DNA of 64,000 nucleotides from Adiantum capillus-veneris (taxonomy: Eukaryota; Streptophyta; Polypodiopsida; Polypodiales; Pteridaceae): NCBI GenBank assembly GCA_014529385.2, contig CM043969.1:18646446-18710445 (forward strand), read 5' to 3'. The notes beneath the pieces are model-generated. The model saw only the letters and a list, made by a program, of their open reading frames with translations. It was not told the origin of the DNA and did no database searches. This document shows positions 33,131 to 43,499 of this stretch, piece after piece (position 1 is the stretch's first letter; each line of letters starts with the position of its first letter). Made by a program: the position numbers and the translations under genes.

Positions 33131-35340
33131 ATGGTCATCATCCAAAGCGGAATGGATACTTCACATGGAGGTGATGGGCATGAAAGTAGTGAAGAAGAAT
33201 TTCCCCACCATGGAGGTTTTCCTGACCCTCCCCCTTCGCCATCTACGCCAGGGATTGCCCTAAATCCTATGGAGGCTTTGGTGAAATCGATGATGGACAT
33301 GATGGCACAACAAGAAGCGACTCGCATTGCCTTGGAACGCGAGCGCGATGCACGAAAAAAAAGAAAAGCACAAAGAAAGGAGGCAACCGAAGAAAGACGA
33401 GCGGCCTTGGAGGCCTAACGTGAGGTGTGAGATTCAGAGAGACCTACGCACGCAAGAATTGGTTCGACAAGTTCTCGCCTCGAAGTCCGAGCCAGCCAAA
33501 GATGTTGGTAGTTCATCAAGTGGCGCAAGCTAAGATTAGGACTCCAACAACCAAGTCACAGAGAAGATCCAGTTCAGTAAGTATGAGGGTAATGGATGCT
33601 ACAGTTATTCATTCTCGGTTGCATCAATTTAATGCTTATTTTGCGACAACTAAGAAGACAAGAAAAAGCAAAGTTTTGACGGCAGCTATGTACCTTGCCG
33701 GTGATGCCATCAATTGGTACCACGCATGGCAAGAGGCACAGTTAGCCGCGCACCTAGAGGAAGCCGACGAATTCACGCCCCTTTCCTTCAATTGGGCCGA
33801 TTTCCAAGACAAGCTCAAGGCGCGGTTTATGCCACCTCAGTATCTCGCACGATTGAAGGACGATTGGCGCGGTCTCAAGCAAAATGGTATGCGAGTTATG
33901 TCTTTCTCTAATCATGTTTTACAGCTCGGCACTCAATTACGCAAATCGGATGACTCAATTACGCAAATCGGATGCGGAGTACAAGGAGACATTCCTTTAT
34001 GGTTTGGATGAGTATATTAAGTACGATGTCGAGGTGCTCGATCCAATCGATCTCAACAAGGCGGTAGCGATTGCTCTCGCACAGGAGATGAAGCACAACA
34101 AGGGAAAGCCTAAGGAAAACAAGACTTCGACAAGTACCTCTCAGACCTCTCAGAACCCTCAGAACAGTAAGAACGGTAACTCTTCTAACCAATCTTCCAA
34201 TAGTCTCTCAGAAAAGACCTCTTCCAATGAACCTAAGGGTAAAGCTAACACAATTGCTAAACCTAAGCTCACTCCAGATGAAAAGGTGGCACAAGGAATT
34301 TTAGGAGGATACATCACGTCGGAAGAGCAAAGAACTTACTCTAAGGAAGATCATTGTTTCCATTGTCACATTAAGGGTCACATAAAAAGAACATGTCCTA
34401 AGCTTGACTCTAATGAATCTAAAGAATCCACAGAACCCACTTCCTCTATCAATGCAATAAATGACAACACGAGTGTGCCCCAAGTTTCTCATGGCCGTCC
34501 CATTGATGAGTCTCTCATTAAATGTTATGGTCATATGACAGGGCAGCGTTTTGTCATATTGTTTGACCCAGGCAGTATGCATGATGTGATTAGTCCCTCT
34601 CTTGTTGAGAGAGCCCGCCTAGAGGTTAGTCAGAAATCTCCTTTTGGGATCTCTGGCTTCGCTCCCGATATGGACTCTCTCGTCACAAAGAGTGCCTTGA
34701 TGTGTTGTTTACAGTTAAACAAGCTTCTTTCCGTAGAAAATTTTTAGTCTCTCCTCTCTCAGGATGTGATATGATTTTGGGCATTCGATGGTTTCTTGAG
34801 TATAACCCTCTCATTGATTGGGCGGAAAATACGTTCACTTTCAATGCCAAAAGTGACTCTCTCATTGTCATTCGCGGAGAGCAAGTTGTTCATTCTCCAT
34901 CTCTCATTTCTAATGTGCAGGCGAAGATTGAAAGGATTCAGGAGAAGGAGACTCACTCAGTCTCTTCTTCTCCAAAGCATGACACACAGGATTTGCATGA
35001 TGATAAGCATGATGAATTGAATGATAATGATACGCATGATGATTTGAATGACAATGACAAGCATGCTGATTTGCATGATGATCACGATGTGATTTCTCAC
35101 GGGCATGATGATTTGTATGATCAAGACGTGATTGTTCGCAAGGATGATGGTTCAGTGGATGCTTTTTCTAGTGAAGCTAACCTCGTTGCAGATTCGATCA
35201 ATCACAAAGAATCGATCTTGGCTTTCGAGTCGAGGTCCACAAAACCCCACAGGAAGATTCAATCATACACGAAAAACCGATCTTGGCTCTCGAGCCTAGG
35301 TCCAAAGAACCCCCACAGGAAGTATTGTGTGTTCGAGTGA
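33131..35340 (+). pseudogene. Element A gag and protease (broken)
   Basis: 33,131-33,418 encodes an acidic then Lys/Arg/Glu-rich helical start. 33,427-34,011 holds the gag core (TAAMYLAGDAINWYHAW, FQDKLKARFMP). A perfect 22-bp duplication at 33,931-33,974 then shifts the frame. 33,884-34,747 continues with KETFLYGLDEYIKYDVEVL, a zinc knuckle CFHCHIKGHIKRTCP and protease (FVILFDPGSMHDVISP). A further shift near 34,700 leads to CDMILGIRWFLEYNPLIDW. The active-site triad reads D-P-G instead of D-S/T-G. A His/Asp-rich repeat stretch follows at about 34,980-35,125, where RT would be expected. Confidence 0.85.
33931..33974 (+). repeat. 22-bp perfect tandem duplication causing a frameshift
   Basis: ACTCAATTACGCAAATCGG plus ATG occurs twice in a row at 33,931-33,952 and 33,953-33,974. 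The extra 22 bases move the gag frame by one. The two flanking frames otherwise continue the same protein. Confidence 0.95.
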
Positions 35341-36062
35341 TTAGTCAGCACGCATTGTACAAGTGTTTCATTCGTGATCGTTTCCTGTATTTTAGTCAGC
35401 GTCTTTATGCGATCCTTTTTCCTAGGCATGACATATTGTACGTTGAGCACGTTTCACTTATAAATGAGCACGGATGTATGCGGATTTCTCATGAAAAGAT
35501 GAAATGTTTGCATTCAAGGAAGTCACATTCCATATCTCTTCCTTGGCACGATACAGTAGTAGAAAGAGCACAACAAGAATTGAGCATCAAGCCTCGGCAT
35601 GTCCATTGTGATTTAGCACAATTGATTGATTTAGATCAGAAAGACGAGTTTGGATTCCATGTTTTGCATGTGTTCGATGAACGGGTTGGCACTCCGTCTC
35701 TTGTTTCATCTGCATTGCATGCACAGTCTTTTAGGAAAATTAGATTTTTTCCATTCACTTTACATGGAATGGGTATGTTCATGTTTTTGTGTTGGAAGTG
35801 GTTCCAGGAATTTTCAGCCATGGAGATTCTTGAAGAAGGAAGAAGCATGACTCTAGAAGAAGTTGAAGCATTGAAGGAGCCACATAAGACTTTGTTGCTT
35901 TCGGCGCAGCCCAAAGAAGAAAGCATTGCAGACCGTTATGAAGTTAAGTATCGCATGACCCACGCATCAGAGTGGGCCGGCGAAGAGTCCTTTCCAGGAT
36001 TCCGGATGCTATTGGTGATCTCCCTCGACGCCATATACTTCGGTACCACTACCTCACTTTGA
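35283..36062 (+). CDS. Element A tail ORF, remnant of the RNase H-integrase linker with a novel C-terminus
   Basis: The 259-residue frame begins MALEPRSKEPPQEVL and then aligns with remnant F and with ordinary integrase heads (CFIRDRFLYFSQRLYAILFP, ILYVEHVSLINEHGCMRIS). The zinc-binding His/Cys set is incomplete and no integrase core follows. The last third (MTLEEVEALKEPHKTLLLS, YRMTHASEWAGEESFPGFRM) has no domain I recognise. The frame is open up to 11 bases before the LTR, which is notable for an element with a broken gag. Whether it is expressed is unknown. Confidence 0.55.
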   Translation: MALEPRSKEPPQEVLCVRVISQHALYKCFIRDRFLYFSQRLYAILFPRHDILYVEHVSLINEHGCMRISHEKMKCLHSRKSHSISLPWHDTVVERAQQELSIKPRHVHCDLAQLIDLDQKDEFGFHVLHVFDERVGTPSLVSSALHAQSFRKIRFFPFTLHGMGMFMFLCWKWFQEFSAMEILEEGRSMTLEEVEALKEPHKTLLLSAQPKEESIADRYEVKYRMTHASEWAGEESFPGFRMLLVISLDAIYFGTTTSL

Positions 36063-36073
36063 AAAGGAGGGGA
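36061..36073 (+). other. Polypurine tract of element A
   Basis: GAAAAGGAGGGGA directly precedes the 3' LTR start at 36,074 and overlaps the end of the tail ORF. Confidence 0.85.
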
Positions 36074-37234
36074 TGTCGCGTGACACATCCAACCCTATGT
36101 GTCCGTGAACAAGCTATAGCATGACCAGGGTTCGGTTCAGTTTCGTCAAGTCAGTCTAGAATAGGAAGTGATTTGGCACTTTTGTGAATCTGTTCGCAGA
36201 CCCTGCACGTCCAAACACTTAAATTAGATGCATATCCTCGGGTTGCACACAGCATGAACATTAGAACCCATCAAATTCCATCAGGAGCATTTTTTTAATG
36301 CATAGACCTATTTTCCTATTTTTGACATTTTTCACTTATTATTTTCAAGTGACTTTTGTTGGAAAGTAGGTAGGGCAAATTTACTAAGTTTGTATAAGTA
36401 GAAACCAGAGTTAGCACTTTTTGGCAGGGGAGGCAGCAGGAGCATTGCTCAACAGGCCGATTCTCAAGCAAGACAAGAACCCCCATAGCTTGGCGTTTTC
36501 CACTCAGAAGGCCAGCGTTTTCAGCCCTGCAATCTGCGTTTTCAGCCAGCCTCATCAGCGTTTCTCCCAGCCTGCAAGAGACGATTCTGCACCAGCAAGA
36601 TCAGCGTTTTTACCTCAGCTTGGCAGCGATTCCAGCAGCACTCCCAGCGTTTTCAACACGGTATTTTCAGCCAGCAAAGGGGCAGCCCATTCGCGTTTCT
36701 GGCAGCTAGCCAGTAGCGTTTTTGTACAACAGCAGCAACGTTTTCCAGCAGTGCAGGCCAGCATTTTTGCACATGCATTTCAGCGTTTTGCAAGCCATAA
36801 GAACAGTGTTTTCAGCCATCAAGTCAGCAGACCATCCACCTATTTGGTGCCACAATTACCAGATCAAGGCATTCAGTTTTCAGCCATAGTCTCGTCCACG
36901 TTGTCCACACCGTCGACATCGACATAGCAAGCATTTAGACTCATTGCATCAGCCATTGTACCAGATTGTGCAATCAATAGTAGACCACTCTCGCCATCGA
37001 GAGTGGGGCCCTTGGAGTAGGGTTTTGACAACATTCTGGTGTCGTATTCTTCTCTCTCTATCTCTCAGTCTCAAAACCTTCATTCACAGTGTTCATCACT
37101 TTGTTTGTGATCATTTGCACTCACTCATTAAAGAACGGAAGGCTCTCCCTTCCGTAAGTAAAAGGAACCCTAAAGCACAGTTCGGAGCACTCAACTTGAG
37201 CAAAGTTCAACATTCACTTCTGCTGCACCTTACA
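36074..37234 (+). repeat. 3' LTR of element A
   Basis: TGTCGCGTGACAC to TGCTGCACCTTACA, 1161 bp and uninterrupted. It serves here as the reference for family A. One base of the terminal palindrome has changed (CACGTG to CGCGTG). Confidence 0.93.
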
Positions 37235-37239
37235 TCCAG

Positions 37240-37682
37240 AGCCAGTTTTCCACCTATCTCTAGATAGGAGTGTCTAGAATCCTAGGAGGATAAGTACCGG
37301 CAATTTTGTGAGCCTGCTCGCAGAACCTGTATGTCCAGACAAGCCCACTAGGTTAGATTTTCCAGTTTTGGAACTTTCTTGCAAAAATGGAATGTACACG
37401 CGTTTTGACAGTGTTATTACACTACGGTGGGCATCTCGTATCACGTGCGTGTAGTGTTAGGTTAGAGGAATCCAATGAGCCCTTCCCCACGTCAATCGGA
37501 TTCCCGGGTGGGTAGATGTGCGATAGTTTCACGGAGAAACTTAACCCTAGTCAAACTTATTAATAAGAATTTGACAGAGGCTTTCCCTTGCCTAAGCCTT
37601 GAGGAATTTATCACCTGCATTTGCAACAGATGTAGTTAGCGCTACAGATCAACCTTAGCATTTGCAGAGCAGCCAGCCACCG
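37240..37682 (+). mobile_element. 3' LTR of element B, second part
   Basis: Continues the LTR of element B between the right target duplication of element A and the solo LTR at 37,683. It contains no reading frame of note. Confidence 0.75.
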
Positions 37683-38816
37683 TGTAAGGTGCAGCGGAAC
37701 TGAATGTTGACTTTGCTCAAGATGAGTGCTCCAAACTATGCTCAAGGGTTCCTTTTACTTACAGAAGGGAGAGCCTTCCGTTCCTTTAGTAAGAGAGTGC
37801 AATGATCACAAACAAAGTGAATGCTACTGTAAATGAAGGTGCTGAGACTGAGAGAGAGAGAGAAGAATACGACACCCGACGGTTCTCAAACCCTCCTCCA
37901 AGGGCCCCCCCTCTCTATGGCGAGAGAGGTCTATGCTATTGATTGCACAAATCTGGTACAATGGTCTAGATGCAACAGACTTGCCGACGATGTCGACGAC
38001 AATGACGACGACGACGAAAACGGGCTGAAAATCTGAAATCTACAAAATGCTGACTTTTTGTTGATCTTTGACCCTGTATCGGTGAGGACAGCGATGGCGA
38101 CGATGCGACAACGATGCGCTGAAAACGCAGATGCTAAATCTGCGAACAGCTGGCTGAATCTGAAAACGCTAGCCAATCTAATGGTACGGCGAGGATCTGC
38201 TGCAGGTAGGTGAGATATGCGAGGCTAATGGCTGAATCTGCGGTGTATAAGTGCTGAAATCTGAAAACGCTGATGTACTTGGGCTGATCTCACGTCAAAA
38301 TCTGCAAACGCTAGGATAAGTGCTGCAAACGGAAAACGCCAGGCTGAATCTGCTGCAGAAATGCTGATGGAGGGAAATCCAAAAACACTGGCTGCTTCTG
38401 TTGGCTGGAAACGCTAGGGTCTTCTACCGGTCTTGCTGAGAAGGTGCACTGCAAGTTGTTGGAACTTCTGCTGCCTCTTCTGCCAGAAAGTGCTCGCGCT
38501 AGGTTTCTTTTATAGGAGCTTAGCAAACTCGCCCTACTCACTTTTCCAACAAAGTCACTTATTAAATAATAAGTGAAAAATGAGTAAATAGGGAAAATGG
38601 GTTCTATGCACCGTAAAATGCTCATGATGGGTATTGAATGTCATGTTGATGATCATGTTGTGTGCAACCAGAGGATATGCAAATACTCTAAGTGCCTGGA
38701 CATGCACGGCCTGCACACAGGCTCACAAAGGTGCCAGAACACTTCCTGAGCTGACCTGAACCCTAGACCTGAGATAGCTTGTCCACATGCACATAGGGTT
38801 AGATAAGCACATGACA
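37683..38816 (-). mobile_element. Solo LTR of family A, reverse orientation, inside the LTR of element B
   Basis: On the plus strand it runs TGTAAGGTGCAGCGG to GCACATGACA, the reverse complement of the family-A LTR. The target duplication CACCG is perfect at 37,678-37,682 and 38,817-38,821. It holds the inverted AAAACGC motif array and the AATAATAAGTGAAAAAT block. No internal sequence is attached. Confidence 0.93.
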
Positions 38817-38821
38817 CACCG

Positions 38822-39567
38822 TTTTTCTCCAGATCAGCCCTAGCGTTTTGGGAGGCAAAACAGCCAGCATTTTTGCCAAATCAGCCCTAGTGTTTGCACA
38901 TTTCAGCAGATCAGCCAGCATTTTCAAGTTTCGGCCCCTTTCCCTCACCGAAAACGGAGCGGCTCTGTCCTTGCCTGTCTTCCCGTTACGGTCTGGTATT
39001 TTGGTAGCCCATTGAGCCTCACCTCTGCCATTCCCCCGCCCCATCGAGTGCTTCCATTGCTGCCTATCATCGACATCGTCAAAATCTGCATTTTCAGCCC
39101 TTCATTCCTCTCACATCAGGAGCGTAAATCAGCCCAAGATCTACCCCTTGGTGGCCATCGGCAATCCCACATCGAGACGGATCCAAAGGTGCATCAAATC
39201 AGCCCCGGAGATGCTTCATATTGAAGAGTTACCGTGGCAGCATTCCCCATACGAGTCAGTAGAGTCTACACTTTAGGTATTGCAAGTGTCTACTTTCCAT
39301 TTACACAATCAAAAAGCAAATACTACATCGGCAATGGTGTGAGGGGCCTTAAGAGGGTTGGTTGGGACTCCATCGGGTGTCATTCTCCTCTTTTCTCTCT
39401 CTCTCCTTCTGCATATCTCTACCTCTCTCTCTCATTCCCTCTCTTCAGGGAAATAAAAGGAACCATCATTCATGCTAAGTTGCAATTATTAACACAAGGA
39501 AAGAAGTAAAGATTTGTGGAAGTGTAGAACCTAGATCTTCACCATTTCAATTCCGTTGCACCTGACA
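38822..39567 (+). mobile_element. 3' LTR of element B, last part
   Basis: Ends CCGTTGCACCTGACA, like the family-A end CCGTTGCACCTTACA. It also shares AGCCCTAGCGTTTT and AGCCAGCATTTT motifs, so LTR B is a distant relative of LTR A. CT-rich runs lie at 39,390-39,450. Confidence 0.72.
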
Positions 39568-39749
39568 GACACTTGAAGTTCTTGAGAGCTTTTAAGTACC
39601 TTGACCTTGAGGTTCCATCCAACCAATCACAAGTGGCATGAATGCGATATCGTCGTTTGAAAGCCCAGAAGAGAGCGTCCTATACATTTGAGAGCATATG
39701 TACTGCGGAAAATGTCAAATGTTGGGTTCTAAAAAGTACCTTTTGACAC

Positions 39750-40560
39750 ATTGGTGACACTGGTTCTTCTTAATGGAGTTGAAGTGTGGGGTAGGAGTAT
39801 CTCAAAGTCTGATTGGAAAGAGTTTGAGAATGTCCAAAAGCGTTTTCTTATAAACCTTCTTCAAGTTAAGACGCAACACCATATATGCTCCTACTTCTTG
39901 AGTCAGGATCTCTTCCAATTGAGGTTATGGGCATGAAAAGGGTTGTGGAGTACATGATAAAGATGCGTCAAACCCCGCACATCGACTTCCTACACTTGTA
40001 TGGGAAGCAAGAAAAAAAGTTCAAAAGGCGCATAAACGCAAGATCTTGAGCACGAGATGGATGCAAGACATAAAGAAGTGCTTTGGGAGATGGGATGCAT
40101 TACACTTGCTACCTGATGCCTCAATAGACTCCCAAGTGAATGAAGCTTTTATTATGGCTTGGGAGAAATCCGGTGGGGCACGCTTCATACATTACACCAC
40201 CCATATTGCCCCCAACTACAAAACCATGTTCTTCGCTGACAGAGGAAACCGTACTCACCCTTATATGCTTGAGCATATCCCCTTGTCAACGATACGCACT
40301 ATCGCTGCCATTGGGCTTAGCTCCCAGTGTCCCACTCCCTTCGGTGCGAGACAAGGCGTTGGGGCAATGGAGAAGAGTCAAATCGATTGTGCATATTATG
40401 CTCATCGCGAGTTCGAGAGTCTGAGTACCACACACTCATAGAGTACTCAGCTTTTGGTCACATCCGAACTTGCTACGCTCACATTTCTAGCCATGACTTA
40501 GACTTAACACACTGCCTCAGTGTGAGCTCTCCATTGCGACTCTCATCACCACAATTTTGA
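39750..40560 (+). pseudogene. Fragment of a non-LTR retrotransposon ORF2, C-terminal part
   Basis: The frame at 39,751 reads VLLNGVEVWGRSISKSDW then FENVQKRFLI, the familiar stretch after RT in LINE ORF2 proteins. Downstream pieces (FADRGNRTHPYMLEHIP, RTIAAIGLSSQ) and, in another frame, RWGNGEESNRLCILC with ESEYHTLIEYSAFGHIR resemble a C-terminal Cys/His motif. Stops and frameshifts separate the pieces. RT itself is absent, so the copy is 5'-truncated. Confidence 0.65.
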
Positions 40561-40650
40561 AGCATCAAGAATCGCTCATCAGCCCAATACATGCTACATC
40601 ACATGTAACTTTGGTCCCATAGGTCATATTTGACCTCCGAGGACAATAAC

Positions 40651-40654
<4 letters not shown>

Positions 40655-40691
<37 letters not shown>
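40655..40691. repeat. (CT)n microsatellite
   Basis: About 18 CT units directly after the TTTGGTCCCATAGGTCAT sequence that probably ends the LINE fragment. Confidence 0.93.
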
Positions 40692-40694
<3 letters not shown>

Positions 40695-41509
40695 CACTTG
40701 CAGGTATTGCACAAGGAGGGACTACCCTACGTTGTGTACCATATACACAGAAGGCTGTCCACAGATCAGGGCTGATTCGGAGGAGGTTGATCGCCGAATT
40801 GGGGAGATCCGATGGCTGTATCGAGAGAGTTCTTATTTAACGATTGCAAACTTGGTCATCATCCGATTTACCTTTCTGTTGAACCTTTGACCGTAGCCTC
40901 AATCAGTACTTGCAATGCCAGAAAGCAAGACTCAAATTATAAAGCATTTTCAGCAGCAGTATTGATGAAAAAGCAGGACAAAAAACACACACAAAAAAAA
41001 GAGATCGCATGTTTGAGAAAAAAGCTCTCCTTTTGCCAATACAATACACACACAATCTATAATTAGTGGGTGCTTCGATTATTGGGGCTTTGAGGCCTAA
41101 ATGACCGTTATTAAGTCCGCGCGTGTGGGTATTATCATGCTAGTCAAACCACTATCTTGACATCCGCACCTAGAAGATTAATCTTTGGACAGTTAGAAAA
41201 CCAGTCTTGACTCTATATGGTTTGGTACTGCCTCTCAGAGAGAGTGCCGAGCTACTAATATAAGATCCCATATGTGCTATAAGGCTGGTATTAGAGCTTG
41301 GAAGGATGTCTACAAGGACCAACTATGGATGACCAAGGAGGACCTTTATGCTAACCTTTAACATTTCTCTTATTGTGCTTCTTTTGTTCTGGACAAGATT
41401 AAGGATTTCAAGGCCTTATCTGTTCAGATTGATAGGAGATAGGAGAAACTAGAAATCTCTGAACCAATCCCAATTTAAAGCCCAGACGCATAATGTAAAA
41501 AGCGGCATA

Positions 41510-41569
<60 letters not shown>

Positions 41570-42575
41570 CAAGACGCTCACGACTCACCAAGGTCCAATT
41601 CCAATGTGAGATGCGAGCCAGCGAGAGCTGGACGTAACGACAGTCCGAAGAGACCTCAAAACCAACGAGTCTTGTATTCAAATATCATCAAATATAATCA
41701 CGATTTAAAACTAGTTTGCCTTGATTGCTTCACTATGTATATGGTAAATGGTAAGAAGTAAAAAGTGGTAGTGGTGTGGATTTTACCGCATAAGCTTCCG
41801 CCAAAAACTCTATGACCTCGCATCACAAATGAGATTTCGCATGAAAAGATTATGGATGTTAACATTTCTATACTATAATAAAAACGAAACGAGATGCATT
41901 TCGTGCATTTCCGATGCTTGTGTCCGTAAAAAGAAGAAAAAACCATACGTACGTATGGTGTGGAGTAGGCACCGTTCTCCACATTTATAAAGATACCGTA
42001 GGGAACGTGCCCTTCCCCCACCACTTTTATCCCCTCCAGTGTTGAAGGAGGACTTATGCTTCTCCTCCGGTGTCGGAGAGACTTTTTATTGTAAAAATAT
42101 TATAATTATACAAGGAAGAACTCATTACCGATGTTCTATAAAGACATGTGTCATTCCACGTTGCCATGTGTTGGTGTATTGTCTGTATGTCCCTTTGTTG
42201 GACATAACAAGTCTTTGCCACCTTCATCTAAAATCTTTTCAATAAAAATGATATAAATTCATTGCTTTATTGTATACAGGATGTAATCTAAGAACTTTTG
42301 AGATCACATAGAGGAAATCAAAACACGAAATATAAGTGTACCTTTGCTATTGGTCGTCTGCATTAAACACAATGTTGGGTGGATTGGTTGCTAGACTTCC
42401 CTTGCATTGTTGCATCACCTTCCCACCAGTATGTATTGTATCATCGCCATCCCTTCCGCAACTTATGCCAACTGTTGACTGTCACATTCAGTTTTTCTAT
42501 CATGCCTACCATTACCTGCATTACTTTTTATGTCCATGGTCTTACGGTAGGTTGAATATGCCGGATTGTCCGTCC
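40692..42575. other. Region without recognised genes
   Basis: No domain recognised on either strand. A long (CT)n microsatellite lies at 41,512-41,565. A GGAGGA/TCCTCC inverted motif lies at 42,047-42,070. The rest is AT-rich unassigned sequence. Confidence 0.6.
41512..41565. repeat. (CT)n microsatellite, 54 bp
   Basis: About 27 uninterrupted CT units. Confidence 0.95.
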
Positions 42576-42579
42576 ATAA

Positions 42580-43289
42580 GCTCACACACACATACACAAA
42601 GTCACAGTCTTTAAGGCACCCCATCTGGCATACATATCGACCAAAACACGGCCAAGCACGACATCTTTCTCCAAGAGTCCCAAGCACGATATCTTTCTCC
42701 AAGAGCCCTCAATCACGTCTGCTGAAAACAGCCTAGAGGTTTCTGGCGTCGCCCTTGTGGAACAAATCCTGCAATCAAGAGAGAGGCCATCGTTTCGCAT
42801 CAGCCAGAAACTGTCCTTGTGGGGCAAATCTTGCAATCGGTGCATTCTAGCTCTGGACGGGAAGCTTTTCGAGAAGCTCTGGTGCTCTCTAAACTGCACC
42901 ACATCTAGCAAACATGTCAATCAAGGCATTGCCAGGCACGACATCTTTTTCAACGACTCCGGACTAACAATATCAGCGTGAATTTTTATGCCCATACCAA
43001 CATTGCATAGAGCCACATGCTTTCAAGATGCACACGTGCACGATTGCATCAGGATAGAGGCCCTTGATTTGCATCAGCTAAAAACAGCATAAAGATTTTT
43101 GACTTGGTCCTGTTGTGCATATCCCACAATCCATACAGTCCAAGAGAGGATGTTCCAAACAGAGAGCTCCTCAAGCACTTTCTGTGCTTTTTGAAGTGCA
43201 CCAAATTTGGCATACATATCAACCAAGGCAATGCCAAGAACGATATTTTTTTCAACATTCCCTAACTAACAATATCAATGTGAATTTTC
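42580..43289 (-). pseudogene. Decayed PPR-repeat sequence, left of the LINE
   Basis: On the minus strand, pieces such as LLEKDVVLGRVLVDMYARWGAL (about 42,600-42,680) match the PLS-type pentatricopeptide repeats of organelle RNA-editing factors. Further weak pieces run to 43,258 (LPWLICMPNLVHFKKHRKCL). Frames change every 50-100 bases. It continues across the LINE into 50,195 and beyond. Confidence 0.7.
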
Positions 43290-43499
43290 ATGCCACATGC
43301 CTTTTTTTTTTCCGAGAAAAAGATCCTTCTATTAGTTAATGAAAACTGCCCATAGGGCTACAACCACCTTTGCAAGAGAGGGCTACAACAAGCATGATGG
43401 GGAGACTCTCCCAATGAAAAAACAGCATATATACAATGAGGCTAAATCAAGAGATGGGAGGAGGGAAGAGCCACACAGGTGGACAGTAGTGCCATCTGA

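Larger units (their letters stand above)
30918..37234 (+). mobile_element. Complete non-autonomous Ty3/gypsy element A
   Basis: LTRs are TGTCACGTGACAC to GCACCTTACA. A perfect 5-bp target duplication TCCAG lies at 30,913-30,917 and 37,235-37,239. The element has an initiator-Met primer site, gag, protease and a tail related to the RNase H-integrase linker. The reverse transcriptase and integrase core are missing. The polypurine tract GAAAAGGAGGGGA abuts the 3' LTR. Despite lacking its polymerase it has intact ends and target duplication, so it probably moved using proteins of a relative. Confidence 0.93.

Noticed and set aside
35636-35926. Minus-strand 96-residue frame within element A
   Set aside because: It is the shadow of the tail ORF on the plus strand, and the tail ORF has real homology to remnant F.
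40692-42575. Possible host gene
   Set aside because: No frame longer than about 110 codons and no recognisable motif. The longest frames lie in AT-rich or CT-repeat sequence.
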